Positions 44,901 through 54,571 of a stretch of DNA of 64,000 nucleotides are shown here, in pieces. The stretch lies in assembly GCF_034555375.1 (NCBI RefSeq), contig NZ_CP140706.1, positions 4,455,001-4,519,000 of the forward strand. The letters are read 5' to 3'. Below the pieces are notes generated by a model. That model was not told the DNA's origin and ran no database searches. It saw only the letters and a list, made by a program, of their open reading frames with translations. The position numbers were made by a program, and so were the translations under genes. Source of the DNA: Pseudomonas sp. B33.4. GTDB taxonomy: Bacteria; Pseudomonadota; Gammaproteobacteria; Pseudomonadales; Pseudomonadaceae. The stretch's first letter is position 1; every line of letters starts with the position of its first letter.

Positions 44901-45224
44901 GATCTGTGCGTCACTCTCAGACGCATCATCAGCACCGCCCTGCAGGTGATAGAGCACCGCAGCGCAGTGCTTGCAGTCGATTACGACAGGACAGCTGCAC
45001 AGGCAACGCAAGTTGACGGAACCCAGGCGATCTTCGGACAGGTAAATGGTTTGTTCATACGCCTGATTTTCCGAACCGACGCAGAACGCCTCGATCTTTT
45101 TGTCATTGATCTCGATGATCTCTACCCGGTCATCGGCGGCATAAGCGCGAGCCTTGGCCAGCGCCTTGCTACTGAATGCCTGAGTCCAGGCCAACGACTT
45201 GAGCCGCTCGATGAAAATGCTCAT
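41928..45224 (-). CDS. SNF2-family DNA helicase/ATPase with SWIM zinc finger (second paralogue)
   Basis: 1098 residues. SWIM finger CLCSCPVVIDCKHCAAVLY (about 74-92); a middle region about 200 residues longer than in the first paralogue; then motif I GDDMGLGKTLQTLAH (about 650), MPTSLIPNWLDEAERFTPQL, DEAQNIKNP, LSGTPLENHLGELWS and the C-terminal lobe ending RAYRIGQNNPVFVYKLIARG. The motors of the two paralogues are nearly identical by eye, while the N-terminal halves differ, so they may share a motor mechanism and differ in targets. It lies nine bases upstream of mtnP's stop side, on the same strand after it. Confidence 0.9.
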   Translation of the reverse strand: MSIFIERLKSLAWTQAFSSKALAKARAYAADDRVEIIEINDKKIEAFCVGSENQAYEQTIYLSEDRLGSVNLRCLCSCPVVIDCKHCAAVLYHLQGGADDASESDAQIQLGRALEHWLSTIPVPSKPAEDGAQTAGTRLFYKLKPTPVSGKWLLDIFKVSQLKSGELREVKPMYSQAEMLMRQPGYLSELDLRVARLLVAMHSHHAYYSGYPLEGSSGAELLEMLLRTSRLFLDFENLQPLMSGAKRIGQFAWAEQADGGFRAQWSSAEAAQETVLALEPLYYLDREQRQIGPLFNELEEKLASHLTLAPDIPARQAMQFSHRMSAATRIPPPHQLTERVIDDVLPQPQLTLVSGRERSRWEYVLEHRAALVFTYNGQPTVDRNPEVMILNGTETQRIQRQPAVEKRLRQILQKHGFKKATRKSSLDRPGEMFTLPDDSAWLGFMHEGLATLRASNWEVEMSPGFHFNVQPVEHWYAEVEEEAGHQWFDLQLGIVVNGQRYSLLPILLHLLRTQPRLLDPVNLAQRSDDEKLLIELKPSGFGDSSGAKVALPLSRVKPLMATLGELHLGGHQGDALRLSVPDAARLSMLDGVPLDWQGGERLRTFAKRLQNSIHTQVVAPAGLNAQLRPYQLEGLNWMQTLRELEVGGILGDDMGLGKTLQTLAHLLTEKHAGRLDCPALAVMPTSLIPNWLDEAERFTPQLKVLALHGSGRQKDFVDLAEYDLVLTTYALLPRDLETLQPQTWSVLILDEAQNIKNPLSKAAQAARDLQARQRLCLSGTPLENHLGELWSQFHFLMPGWLGDSKSFNRDYRTPIEKHGNVQRMQHLTARIKPFLLRRKKDQVATELPPKTEIVHWVDLSDGQRDVYETVRVAMDKKVRDEIARSGVARSQIIILDALLKLRQVCCDLRLINMPLTAKALRSGSGKLVSLMEMLEELLGEGRRILLFSQFTSMLALIEEELQQRDIAYSLLTGDTTDRRTPVKDFQGGKVPLFLISLKAGGTGLNLTAADTVIHFDPWWNPAVESQATDRAYRIGQNNPVFVYKLIARGTVEEKIQALQQEKAALAGAVLEGGTTGGWKLEQTDIEALFAPLPVSREV

Positions 45225-45233
45225 GAGCAGCCC

Positions 45234-45983
<750 letters not shown>

Positions 45984-46994
45984 TTAATCGATCAGTTGAG
46001 CGTCTTTGAGCGCGCCGATGGCGGTGAGCCAGCGCGGATCCTGGCGATATTCGGTGCTGGCAATCGCCTGACCGCGCATGCGGGCGATGCGCGCGCACGG
46101 CTTAACCTTCATGCGCTGCGCGGCGCTCAGGGCCAGTTCGGCAGCGGCGCGGTCATTGCACACCAGGCCCATGTCGCAACCGGCAGTCAAAGCGGCTTCG
46201 ATGCGGCTGGCGGCATCGCCGACCACATGGGCGCCGGCCATCGACAGGTCGTCGCTGAAGATCACGCCGTCGAACTGCAACTCGCCACGCAGGATGTCCT
46301 GCAACCAGCGGCGGGAGAAACCGGCTGGCTGCGAATCCACCTGCGGATAGATGACGTGCGCCGGCATGATCGCGGCCAGTTGTTTGCTGAGTTTGGCGAA
46401 CGGCACGAGGTCGTTGGCGCGGATCTCGTCGAGACTGCGTTCGTCATTCGGGATCGCTACGTGGGAATCCGCTTCCGCCCATCCGTGGCCAGGGAAATGC
46501 TTGCCGGTGGCGGCCATCCCGGCGCTGTTCATACCGCGAATGAATGCACCGGCGAGCACCGCAGCACGCTCGGGATCACCTTCGAAGGAACGGGTGCCAA
46601 CCACGGCGCTACGCTGGTAATCCAGATCGAGTACAGGGGCGAAACTCAAGTCGAGCCCGACCGCCAGCACTTCAGTCGCCATGATCCAGCCGCATTGTTC
46701 GGCGAGGTATTCGGCGTTCGGGTTATCGGCGATGGCACGCATGGCCGGCAGGCGCACGAAGCCTTGGCGCAGACGCTGCACACGACCGCCCTCTTGATCC
46801 ACCGCCAGCAGCAGATCCGGACGAATCGCACGAATCGCCGCGCTGAGCTCACGCACCTGACGCGGATGCTCGATGTTGCGCGCGAAAATGATCAGGCCGC
46901 CCACTTCGGGCTGACGCAACAATTGGCGATCTTCGGCCGTCAGCCAGGTACCGGCGACGTCCACCATCAACGAGCCTTGCAGGCCAGCAGTCAT
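45984..46994 (-). CDS. nagZ: Beta-N-acetylhexosaminidase NagZ
   Basis: Cytosolic GH3 enzyme that removes GlcNAc from anhydromuropeptides in cell-wall recycling; its products influence AmpC induction through AmpR. 336 residues, a single-domain bacterial NagZ. Motifs: FARNIEHPRQVREL, DQEGGRVQRL, KHFPGHGWAEADSH with the His of the catalytic loop, and VIFSDDLSMAGA with the nucleophile Asp. RBS AAGGAA before the ATG. Operon order psrA-nagZ-mtnP on the minus strand; a hairpin leader precedes it. Confidence 0.95.
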   Translation of the reverse strand: MTAGLQGSLMVDVAGTWLTAEDRQLLRQPEVGGLIIFARNIEHPRQVRELSAAIRAIRPDLLLAVDQEGGRVQRLRQGFVRLPAMRAIADNPNAEYLAEQCGWIMATEVLAVGLDLSFAPVLDLDYQRSAVVGTRSFEGDPERAAVLAGAFIRGMNSAGMAATGKHFPGHGWAEADSHVAIPNDERSLDEIRANDLVPFAKLSKQLAAIMPAHVIYPQVDSQPAGFSRRWLQDILRGELQFDGVIFSDDLSMAGAHVVGDAASRIEAALTAGCDMGLVCNDRAAAELALSAAQRMKVKPCARIARMRGQAIASTEYRQDPRWLTAIGALKDAQLID

Positions 46995-47004
46995 AGAGAT
47001 TCCT

Positions 47005-47085
47005 TGAAAACGAAAAACCCGATCCGCAGCAAATCGCTACCGTGAGCAACGCTCGGCAGGTCAGCAATTTCTATGAGGATCGGGT
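47005..47085 (-). promoter_or_regulatory. Long-loop hairpin with T-run in the nagZ leader
   Basis: On the minus strand, AACCCGATCC (about 47084-47075) pairs with GGATCGGGTT (about 47025-47016) across a loop of about 49 bases, followed by TTTTTCGTTTTC and then the nagZ RBS. It could end the psrA transcript or act as an attenuator for nagZ-mtnP. Confidence 0.5.
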
Positions 47086-47152
47086 TCAAAACGAGAGTTG
47101 GCATGGGCGGCTAGCTTAGCGGATACAAGCTGCCGCGCCCACCCGTGCGCGG

Positions 47153-47860
47153 TTAAACCTTGGCGGCGACCGGCGTTGATTTGCTGCGTGGACGCAGCTG
47201 TGCAGTGGCCATTGCCGCGTCGGTGACACCGGTTTCGGCACGCATGCCTGCTGCGAGGAACGGCACCATCAGGCGCATCACTTGCTCGATGGAGGTATTG
47301 ACGCCGAAATCGGTCTCGGCGATCGCGCGCAAAGCCTTGATACCGGACATGCTGAACGCGGCAGCACCGAGCATGAAGTGCACGCGCCAGAACAGCTCGA
47401 TTGGCGGAATGCGTGGCGCAGCTTCGTTGACCAGCAACATGTAGCGACGGAACACCTTGCCGTACATATCTTCCAGATAACGCCGCAAGTGGCCTTGGCT
47501 CTGGCTGAACGCGAGGCCGAGCAGGCGCATGAAAATCGACAAATCGTTGCCGCTGCGTGGTTGAACCACGAGGGCTTGCTCGACGAGGATTTCCAAAAGC
47601 TCTTCAAGAGTCGGCTTGTTTTCAGGCTTTGCCTGACGGCGCTCCAGCTCTTTATCGAGACTGATGCAGAACGGCCCGAGGAAGCGCGAAAACACCGCCT
47701 GAATCAGCGCTTTTTTCGAGCCGAAGTGGTAGTTCACTGCTGCCAGGTTGACGCCAGCCTTGCTGGTGATCAAACGCAATGAGGTTTCAGCGAAACCTTT
47801 CTCCGCGAACAACTGCTCGGCAGCATCAAGAATGCGTTCAACGGTTTCCGACTGGGCCAT
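47153..47860 (-). CDS. psrA: TetR-family regulator PsrA
   Basis: Fatty-acid-responsive repressor of beta-oxidation genes and activator of rpoS in Pseudomonas. 235 residues from the ATG at 47860 (MAQSETVERILDAAEQLFAE), with GGAG upstream; six further in-frame residues upstream are excluded. N-terminal helix-turn-helix: SLRLITSKAGVNLAAVNYHF and GSKKALIQAVFSRF. The C-terminal ligand-binding part ends with a basic Pro/Lys tail. Tandem PsrA-type boxes overlap its own promoter, so it is likely autoregulated. Divergent from lexA, as in P. aeruginosa. Confidence 0.94.
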   Translation of the reverse strand: MAQSETVERILDAAEQLFAEKGFAETSLRLITSKAGVNLAAVNYHFGSKKALIQAVFSRFLGPFCISLDKELERRQAKPENKPTLEELLEILVEQALVVQPRSGNDLSIFMRLLGLAFSQSQGHLRRYLEDMYGKVFRRYMLLVNEAAPRIPPIELFWRVHFMLGAAAFSMSGIKALRAIAETDFGVNTSIEQVMRLMVPFLAAGMRAETGVTDAAMATAQLRPRSKSTPVAAKV

Positions 47861-47875
47861 GGCTACTCCGCCTGA

Positions 47876-47902
47876 CAAACACTTGTTTGAAACATACGTT
47901 TC
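47876..47902. promoter_or_regulatory. Tandem PsrA-type operators
   Basis: CAAAC-ACTT-GTTTG (47876-47889) and GAAAC-ATAC-GTTTC (47889-47902) share one base and both fit the PsrA consensus G/C-AAAC-N2-4-GTTT-G/C. They lie 16 bases upstream of the psrA ATG, a position suited to autorepression. Confidence 0.8.
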
Positions 47903-48044
47903 AGCCTGTGCCTTGTCAAGCCTGCCAGTTCGTTTTGGGAATGGTCGGTCAGCTATTTAACCACACAAGCCCGGCGCTTTTATCAGCAGCACTGCCGACC
48001 GTCCGGCGGCAGGCAAAAAAACGGGCATTGCCAAGACCGTTTCA

Positions 48045-48079
48045 CTGTATATAATCCCAGTCACTGTATAAAAAGACAG
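48045..48079. promoter_or_regulatory. Two tandem LexA (SOS) boxes
   Basis: CTGTATATAATCCCAG (48045-48060) and CTGTATAAAAAGACAG (48064-48079) both fit CTG-N10-CAG with an A+T-rich centre. The second ends 10 bases before the lexA ATG. Double boxes are typical of autoregulated lexA promoters. Confidence 0.92.
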
Positions 48080-48089
48080 AGCGATCAAT

Positions 48090-48698
48090 ATGCTAAAGCT
48101 GACGCCACGCCAAGCCGAGATTCTGGCCTTTATCAAACGTTGCCTCGAAGACAACGGTTATCCGCCAACCCGTGCGGAAATCGCTCAGGAACTGGGTTTC
48201 AAGTCACCGAACGCGGCTGAAGAACATCTCAAGGCGCTGGCCCGAAAAGGCGCTATCGAGATGACCCCTGGCGCTTCTCGCGGTATTCGCATACCCGGCT
48301 TCGAAGCCAAAGCCGACGACTCTACCCTGCCGATCATTGGCCGGGTCGCTGCCGGCGCACCAATCCTCGCCCAACAGCACATCGAAGAATCCTGCAATAT
48401 CAACCCGGCCTTCTTCCATCCGCGCGCCGACTATCTGTTGCGCGTGCACGGCATGAGCATGAAGGACATCGGCATTTTCGACGGTGACCTCCTTGCCGTG
48501 CACACCACCCGCGAGGCGCGTAATGGCCAGGTCGTCGTCGCCCGCATCGGCGATGAAGTGACCGTCAAACGCTTCAAGCGTGAAGGCAGCAAGGTCTGGC
48601 TGATTGCCGAAAACCCTGAGTTCGCCCCTATCGAAGTCGACCTGAAAGATCAGGAACTGGTGATCGAAGGCTTGAGTGTCGGCGTAATCCGCCGCTAA
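48090..48698 (+). CDS. lexA: SOS repressor LexA
   Basis: A 202-residue dimeric repressor that self-cleaves when RecA is active. N-terminal winged helix [17 protein letters not shown] with recognition helix [22 protein letters not shown]; cleavage Ala-Gly in [10 protein letters not shown] (about residue 89); catalytic Ser in [14 protein letters not shown] (about 125) and Lys in [13 protein letters not shown] (about 162). It is followed 11 bases later by sulA in one operon. Confidence 0.97.
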   Translation: MLKLTPRQAEILAFIKRCLEDNGYPPTRAEIAQELGFKSPNAAEEHLKALARKGAIEMTPGASRGIRIPGFEAKADDSTLPIIGRVAAGAPILAQQHIEESCNINPAFFHPRADYLLRVHGMSMKDIGIFDGDLLAVHTTREARNGQVVVARIGDEVTVKRFKREGSKVWLIAENPEFAPIEVDLKDQELVIEGLSVGVIRR

Positions 48699-48709
48699 AA
48701 GGAGGCTTT

Positions 48710-49183
48710 ATGCAGTTCCCACACACACCTCAGCAAACACAACTGCCTTTATTCGAAGCGTTTCTGGCGCAACCGATGGCGCCGATCCTCAAAGAGGTCG
48801 TCGAGCGCCCATGGAATGCCGAACCCGAAGTATTCAGTGAGCTGTCACTGCGTGGTGCGGCCGGGAACTGCCTGAACCTGCTCGCCCCGATCCTTCGCGA
48901 ACTCAGTGAAGATCAGGACGCGCGCTGGCTGACACTGATCGCACCGCCTGCCAGCCTGACCCAAACATGGCTGCGGGATGCCGGCCTGAACCGCGAACGC
49001 ATTCTGCTGCTGCAACCACGAGGCACTCAAAGCGCTCAGCAACTGGCATGCGAAGCTCTAAGATTGGGTCGCAGTCACACCGTCGTCACCTGGCTCAACC
49101 CGCTGAACACGAACGCGCGGCAACAACTGATCAGCGCCGCACGCACAGGCGATGCTCAGAGTCTGAACATTCGTTTAGGTTAA
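48710..49183 (+). CDS. sulA: SOS cell-division inhibitor SulA
   Basis: A 157-residue protein that blocks FtsZ polymerisation during SOS. The core SELSLRGAAGNCLNLLAPIL, WLTLIAPPASLTQTWLRDAGL and RILLLQPRGTQSAQQLACEAL follows the SulA family. It is co-transcribed with lexA under the two LexA boxes, the Pseudomonas arrangement, rather than having its own promoter as in E. coli. RBS AAGGAGG. A hairpin without T-run follows at 49215-49238. Confidence 0.9.
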   Translation: MQFPHTPQQTQLPLFEAFLAQPMAPILKEVVERPWNAEPEVFSELSLRGAAGNCLNLLAPILRELSEDQDARWLTLIAPPASLTQTWLRDAGLNRERILLLQPRGTQSAQQLACEALRLGRSHTVVTWLNPLNTNARQQLISAARTGDAQSLNIRLG

Positions 49184-49214
49184 TTGTTGGCAATACGCGC
49201 TGTGTGAAGCGCAG

Positions 49215-49238
49215 GGCTTCTCCAAGGACAGAGAAGCC
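49215..49238 (+). terminator. Hairpin after sulA
   Basis: GGCTTCTC-CAAGGACA-GAGAAGCC, a perfect 8-bp stem 31 bases past the sulA stop, with no T-run. Possibly a weak terminator or RNA-stabilising element. Confidence 0.4.
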
Positions 49239-49277
49239 GATCTGAAGCGGTAACGTCTAAATGAAAAAAGACGGGGA

Positions 49278-49511
49278 TCAATGAAGAACCCGCGGCCCCT
49301 CTTCCTTATCGAACTCGCCTTCGACCATACGTCCAGCCATCTGCACACCGACGCTTAACATCGCCTTGGCGATTTCCACATGCTGACCTTGCAGGAACGC
49401 CTTGGCATCCTCGGAGAAATCCAGCGTCACCAGAGAACCCTCGTCCTCGGCCCTGCGCAGCTCGATTCGGCCGTCGGGTAACTCGACAATTTCTAGAAAG
49501 GACGTTGGCAT
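49278..49511 (-). CDS. Small conserved protein of unknown function
   Basis: A 77-residue acidic protein: FLEIVELPDGRIELRRAEDEG looks like a beta-hairpin, followed by LVTLDFSEDAKAFLQGQHVEIAKAMLSVGVQMAGRM, an amphipathic helical part. Same position (after lexA-sulA, before topA) as a hypothetical gene in P. aeruginosa, which supports it being real. It has no signal peptide or membrane segment. Convergent with sulA. Confidence 0.8.
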   Translation of the reverse strand: MPTSFLEIVELPDGRIELRRAEDEGSLVTLDFSEDAKAFLQGQHVEIAKAMLSVGVQMAGRMVEGEFDKEEGPRVLH

Positions 49512-49617
49512 ATAGGTCTGTTCTCCACGAAAGGCAGGGATTATATAGACATCATTCAGGCTTCGCTCGGGATCTTGACCAGCAGCATGTTTCAGATTGC
49601 CACCGTGTCAATTGTTC

Positions 49618-50142
49618 TCAGCACTCGTTCAAGCCTTCGCGAAAACGAATGGCCAAGCCTTTCAGATTCTGCCGCCAGCTCTCCAGCTCCTCTCGACTCA
49701 ACTCTTCTGGCGCTTCTTCTTCATCCAGATTGATCGCTTGAATCAACGGCTGTGTCACATCTCCCTTGGGCTTGTGTGGCACACGTGGCGGTTGAAACAG
49801 TGCCGAATGCGCAGCCAGCAATTTAGCCAGCCATGTCTCGGAGTTACCCGCCAGCTCAACCATCTCAGCCAGCTCAGGGATAGCAATCGACTCCAGGACT
49901 TCACGCGTCAACAGCATCTCTGCCCGTGGCGCATTCGCCTGCGGCAGACGATAGAAGCCAGCGATCTCATGACAAAGGCCCAGCAAGGCACCGTAGAGAT
50001 GGAACAAAGCCGATTCACGACCAGCCTGAATCAGCGCCAGAGAATTCATCGCCCGGCCTTCTTCAGCGCGAGCCAGAGCTTCCAGCGACAGGCCGGCGAA
50101 ATAGATCTTCTGATTGGTACGGGTATAGAGTTCGTGAGCCAT
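49618..50142 (-). CDS. DUF6586-type conserved protein
   Basis: 174 residues from the ATG at 50142, with GGAGAG upstream (MAHELYTRTNQKIYFAGLSL). Helical throughout, with no membrane segment, ending in an acidic stretch (LDEEEAPEELSREELESWRQ). It lies between the small protein and topA on the same strand, as in P. aeruginosa. Role unknown; no catalytic motif seen. The DUF assignment is from memory. Confidence 0.78.
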   Translation of the reverse strand: MAHELYTRTNQKIYFAGLSLEALARAEEGRAMNSLALIQAGRESALFHLYGALLGLCHEIAGFYRLPQANAPRAEMLLTREVLESIAIPELAEMVELAGNSETWLAKLLAAHSALFQPPRVPHKPKGDVTQPLIQAINLDEEEAPEELSREELESWRQNLKGLAIRFREGLNEC

Positions 50143-50223
50143 GACGGCGCTCTCCACAACGAAATAATTGCTTCACACAGGCCGGACAGTGTCATGGATC
50201 AGCCGATCCAACCGCAAGCACAA

Positions 50224-50270
50224 AACAAAAAGGCCGCATGAAAACCCAAGGGTTCTCATGCGGCCTTTGC
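50224..50270. terminator. Intrinsic terminator after topA
   Basis: GGCCGCATGA (50232-50241) / TCATGCGGCC (50256-50265) stem; on the minus strand it is followed by TTTTTGTTTTG. Confidence 0.9.
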
Positions 50271-50286
50271 AGTGACGGACTAACGC

Positions 50287-52917
50287 TTACTCAGCCTTGG
50301 CCTTCGTACGCTTGTCTTCAACCGTCCACTTGCCGCCGTCGTAGTAGGCCTTCCAACCGGTAGGCTTGCCGTCGACTTCGGTCTGCACGTATTGCTCCTT
50401 GGTCTTGCGGCTGTAGCGAATCACCGCTGGCAGACCGTCAGGGTCCTTCTGCGGCGCTTCACACAGGAAGTGATACTTCGGATCGATCTCATCCTTGTGC
50501 GGCAGAATCTCGATCACCAACGGAGCACGGGTCTCGCGGTTTTTCGGGAACTGACTGGCCGCCAGGAACAGACCAGACGCACCATCACGCAGGATATAGG
50601 TGTCGTTGACCTTTTCGCATTTGAGCTCAGGCATCTTCACCGGATCCATCTTCGGCGGCGCTGCATCACCGCTTTTCAGCAGTTTGCGGGTGTTCTTGCA
50701 CTCAGGGTTGGTGCAACCGAAGAACTTGCCGAAACGGCCAGTCTTGAGCTGCATCTCGCTGCCACACTTGTCGCATTCAAGGCTCGGACCTTCATAGCCC
50801 TTGATGCGATAGCTGCCTTCTTCGATTTCGTAGCCGGCGCAATCCGGGTTGTTACCGCAGATGTGCAGCTTGCGCTTCTCGTCGAGCAGGTAAGCGTCCA
50901 TGGCCGTGCTGCAGATCGGGCAGCGATGCTTGCCGCGCAGTACCAGCGATTCCGACTCACCCTCGTCGTCCGCAGCGATTTCGTCGCCCGGCACCAGGTT
51001 GACGGTCGCCTTGCAGCGCTCTTTCGGCGGCAGGTTGTAGCCCGAGCAACCGAGGAAAACGCCCGTCGAAGCAGTACGAATCTGCATCGGACGACCACAG
51101 GTCGTGCACGGAATGTCGGTCATGACCGGCTGGTTGGCGCGCATGCCGCTTTCAGGGTTTTCGGCTACTTCGAGTTTCTTTTTGAAATCGCCGTAGAACT
51201 CGTCGAGCACGCTTTTCCAGTCGCGCTCGCCCTGCGCCACATCATCGAGGTTCTCTTCCATGCCGGCGGTGAAGCCGTAGTCCATGAGGTTGGAGAAGCT
51301 TTCCGACAGACGCTCGGTGACGATGTCGCCCATCTTTTCCGAGTAGAAACGACGGTTGTGCAGGGTCACGTAGCCACGATCCTGAATGGTCGAAATGATC
51401 GCAGCGTAAGTCGAAGGACGACCGATGCCGCGTTTTTCCATTTCCTTCACCAGACTGGCTTCCGAGTAACGCGCCGGTGGCTTGGTGAAGTGCTGGGACG
51501 GATCGAGCTTGATCAGCTTCATCACGTCGCCCTGCGCCATATCAGGCAGAACGTCGTCATCGCCTGGCTTGGCAATCTGCGGCATGACACGGGTATAACC
51601 GTCGAACTTGAGGATACGGCCCTTGGCGCGCAGCTCGAAGTCGCCAGCGCCTACGCTGACGGTGGTCGACAGATATTGTGCCGGCAGCATCTGGCAAGCG
51701 AGGAACTGGCGCCAGATCAACTCGTAGAGACGCTCAGCGTCACGCTCCATGCCGGTCAGCTTGCTCGGAATGGTGTTGGCGTCGGACGGACGAATCGCTT
51801 CGTGAGCCTCTTGTGCGCCTTCCTTGCTGCTGTAGACGTTCGGCGTTTCCGGCAGGTACTTCTTGCCGAACTCGTCTTCGATGTAAGTGCGCGCCATCGC
51901 CACGGCGTCAACCGAGAGGTTGGTCGAGTCGGTACGCATATAAGTGATGTAGCCGGCTTCGTACAGACGCTGGGCCATCATCATGGTTTTCTTCACGCCG
52001 AAGCCCAGGCGGTTACTCGCAGCCTGTTGCAGGGTCGACGTGATGAATGGCGCCGAAGGCTTGCTGCTGGTCGGCTTGTCTTCGCGCTTGACGATGCTGT
52101 AGCTGGAAGACTTGAGCTTCTCCAGCGCGGCCATGGCCTGGGCTTCGTTGAGCGGCTTGAAGGCTTCGCCTTTCTCGCGAGCCACTTCGAAACGCACGGT
52201 CGAGCCTTTGGTGGTGCCGAGATCGGCATGCACTTCCCAGTACTCTTCCGGGTTGAACGCACGAATTTCGCGCTCACGCTCAACCACCAGTTTCACGGCT
52301 ACCGATTGCACACGACCGGCGGACAAGCCACGGGCGATCTTCGCCCACAGCAGCGGCGAGACCATGTAACCCACAACGCGGTCAAGGAAACGACGCGCCT
52401 GCTGTGCGTTGACACGATCGATGTCCAGCTCGCCCGGCTCCGAGAAGGCTTCCTGAATCGCCTTCTTGGTGATTTCGTTGAACACCACGCGCTTGTAGCG
52501 GCTGTCGTCACCACCGATGGCTTCGCGCAGGTGCCAGGCAATGGCTTCCCCCTCGCGATCCAAGTCGGTTGCGAGATAGATGGTGTCAGCATCTTTGGCG
52601 AGCCGGCGCAGCTCTTCGATGACCTTCTCTTTACCCGGGAGGATCTCGTACTTGGCTTTCCAGCCATGATCGGGATCGACACCCATACGCGAGACCAGCT
52701 GCTTGCGCGCTTTCTCTTTCGGCGAGAGCACCGGACCTTCGCCCGCAGCAGCCTTGCCGCGCTTGGCGGCGGGCTCTTTGCTGGCGCTAGCCGAACCGCT
52801 GGTGGGCAGGTCTCGGATATGGCCGATACTCGACTTCACCACGTATTGGTTACCCAGATACTTGTTGATGGTCTTGGCCTTAGCCGGGGATTCCACAATG
52901 ACCAGCGATTTGCCCAT
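50287..52917 (-). CDS. topA: DNA topoisomerase I
   Basis: Relaxes negative supercoils. 876 residues: Toprim domain with [19 protein letters not shown] and the [13 protein letters not shown] acidic motif, the catalytic Tyr in [14 protein letters not shown] (about 330), [20 protein letters not shown], then C-terminal Cys4 zinc ribbons ([27 protein letters not shown]) and a basic tail. An insertion [18 protein letters not shown] near residues 41-60 in the Toprim domain is common in Pseudomonas. ATG with an upstream GGAATTTTC stretch; the RBS is not strong. Confidence 0.97.
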   Translation of the reverse strand: MGKSLVIVESPAKAKTINKYLGNQYVVKSSIGHIRDLPTSGSASASKEPAAKRGKAAAGEGPVLSPKEKARKQLVSRMGVDPDHGWKAKYEILPGKEKVIEELRRLAKDADTIYLATDLDREGEAIAWHLREAIGGDDSRYKRVVFNEITKKAIQEAFSEPGELDIDRVNAQQARRFLDRVVGYMVSPLLWAKIARGLSAGRVQSVAVKLVVEREREIRAFNPEEYWEVHADLGTTKGSTVRFEVAREKGEAFKPLNEAQAMAALEKLKSSSYSIVKREDKPTSSKPSAPFITSTLQQAASNRLGFGVKKTMMMAQRLYEAGYITYMRTDSTNLSVDAVAMARTYIEDEFGKKYLPETPNVYSSKEGAQEAHEAIRPSDANTIPSKLTGMERDAERLYELIWRQFLACQMLPAQYLSTTVSVGAGDFELRAKGRILKFDGYTRVMPQIAKPGDDDVLPDMAQGDVMKLIKLDPSQHFTKPPARYSEASLVKEMEKRGIGRPSTYAAIISTIQDRGYVTLHNRRFYSEKMGDIVTERLSESFSNLMDYGFTAGMEENLDDVAQGERDWKSVLDEFYGDFKKKLEVAENPESGMRANQPVMTDIPCTTCGRPMQIRTASTGVFLGCSGYNLPPKERCKATVNLVPGDEIAADDEGESESLVLRGKHRCPICSTAMDAYLLDEKRKLHICGNNPDCAGYEIEEGSYRIKGYEGPSLECDKCGSEMQLKTGRFGKFFGCTNPECKNTRKLLKSGDAAPPKMDPVKMPELKCEKVNDTYILRDGASGLFLAASQFPKNRETRAPLVIEILPHKDEIDPKYHFLCEAPQKDPDGLPAVIRYSRKTKEQYVQTEVDGKPTGWKAYYDGGKWTVEDKRTKAKAE

Positions 52918-53031
52918 GGATCAGAAAATTCCTGAATTCTAGAAGTGAAAGGCGATTGGCGCCTGACGCGGCACCGCTATATATAGTTGATACAAGGTGA
53001 GGTCAAGCACAGGGTTCTGTGCGCACCCGCC

Positions 53032-53268
53032 TTATGCCTTGGAAAAAAGGCTTGGTTCGGCTTGCACCAAAGCAAAGCGTGGCACCTGCTCGCCGTCAAC
53101 CTCGACTGACTCGAGAAACATGCTCAGAGGGCGCACCCAGAAGCCGTAATCGCCATACAGGGCTTGGTAAAAGACCACTTCTTCTTCAGTCTCGGAATGC
53201 CGCGCAACACTGAATACGCGGTACTGCGGACCTTTGTAATGTTGGTAGAGCCCAGGTTGTATCGGCAT
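53032..53268 (-). CDS. DUF1653 domain protein
   Basis: 78 residues from the ATG at 53268 with GAGGG upstream (MPIQPGLYQHYKGPQYRVFS). The single DUF1653 domain has the typical YRVFSVARHSETEEEVVFYQALYGDYGFWVRP layout. A TTG six codons upstream is less likely. Cytosolic and small; no function established. It lies between topA and fadA on the same strand. Confidence 0.88.
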   Translation of the reverse strand: MPIQPGLYQHYKGPQYRVFSVARHSETEEEVVFYQALYGDYGFWVRPLSMFLESVEVDGEQVPRFALVQAEPSLFSKA

Positions 53269-53317
53269 GTGTTGGCCCTCACTCAAATTTTTTCAAAATA
53301 AAAACAAAATAAATCCA

Positions 53318-53349
53318 CAAAAACAAAAACCGGGGCACTTGGCCCCGGC
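53318..53349 (-). terminator. Intrinsic terminator after fadA
   Basis: CCGGGGC/GCCCCGG stem (53330-53348) directly past the fadA stop; on the minus strand it is followed by TTTTTGTTTTT. Confidence 0.93.
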
Positions 53350-53366
53350 TTCCATCAACGAGACGC

Positions 53367-54557
<1,191 letters not shown>

Positions 54558-54571
54558 CTAGTTGGGGGCGC

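Noticed and set aside
50392..52935. Plus-strand open frame of 847 codons opposite topA
   Set aside because: Mirror frame of topA with no recognisable domain.
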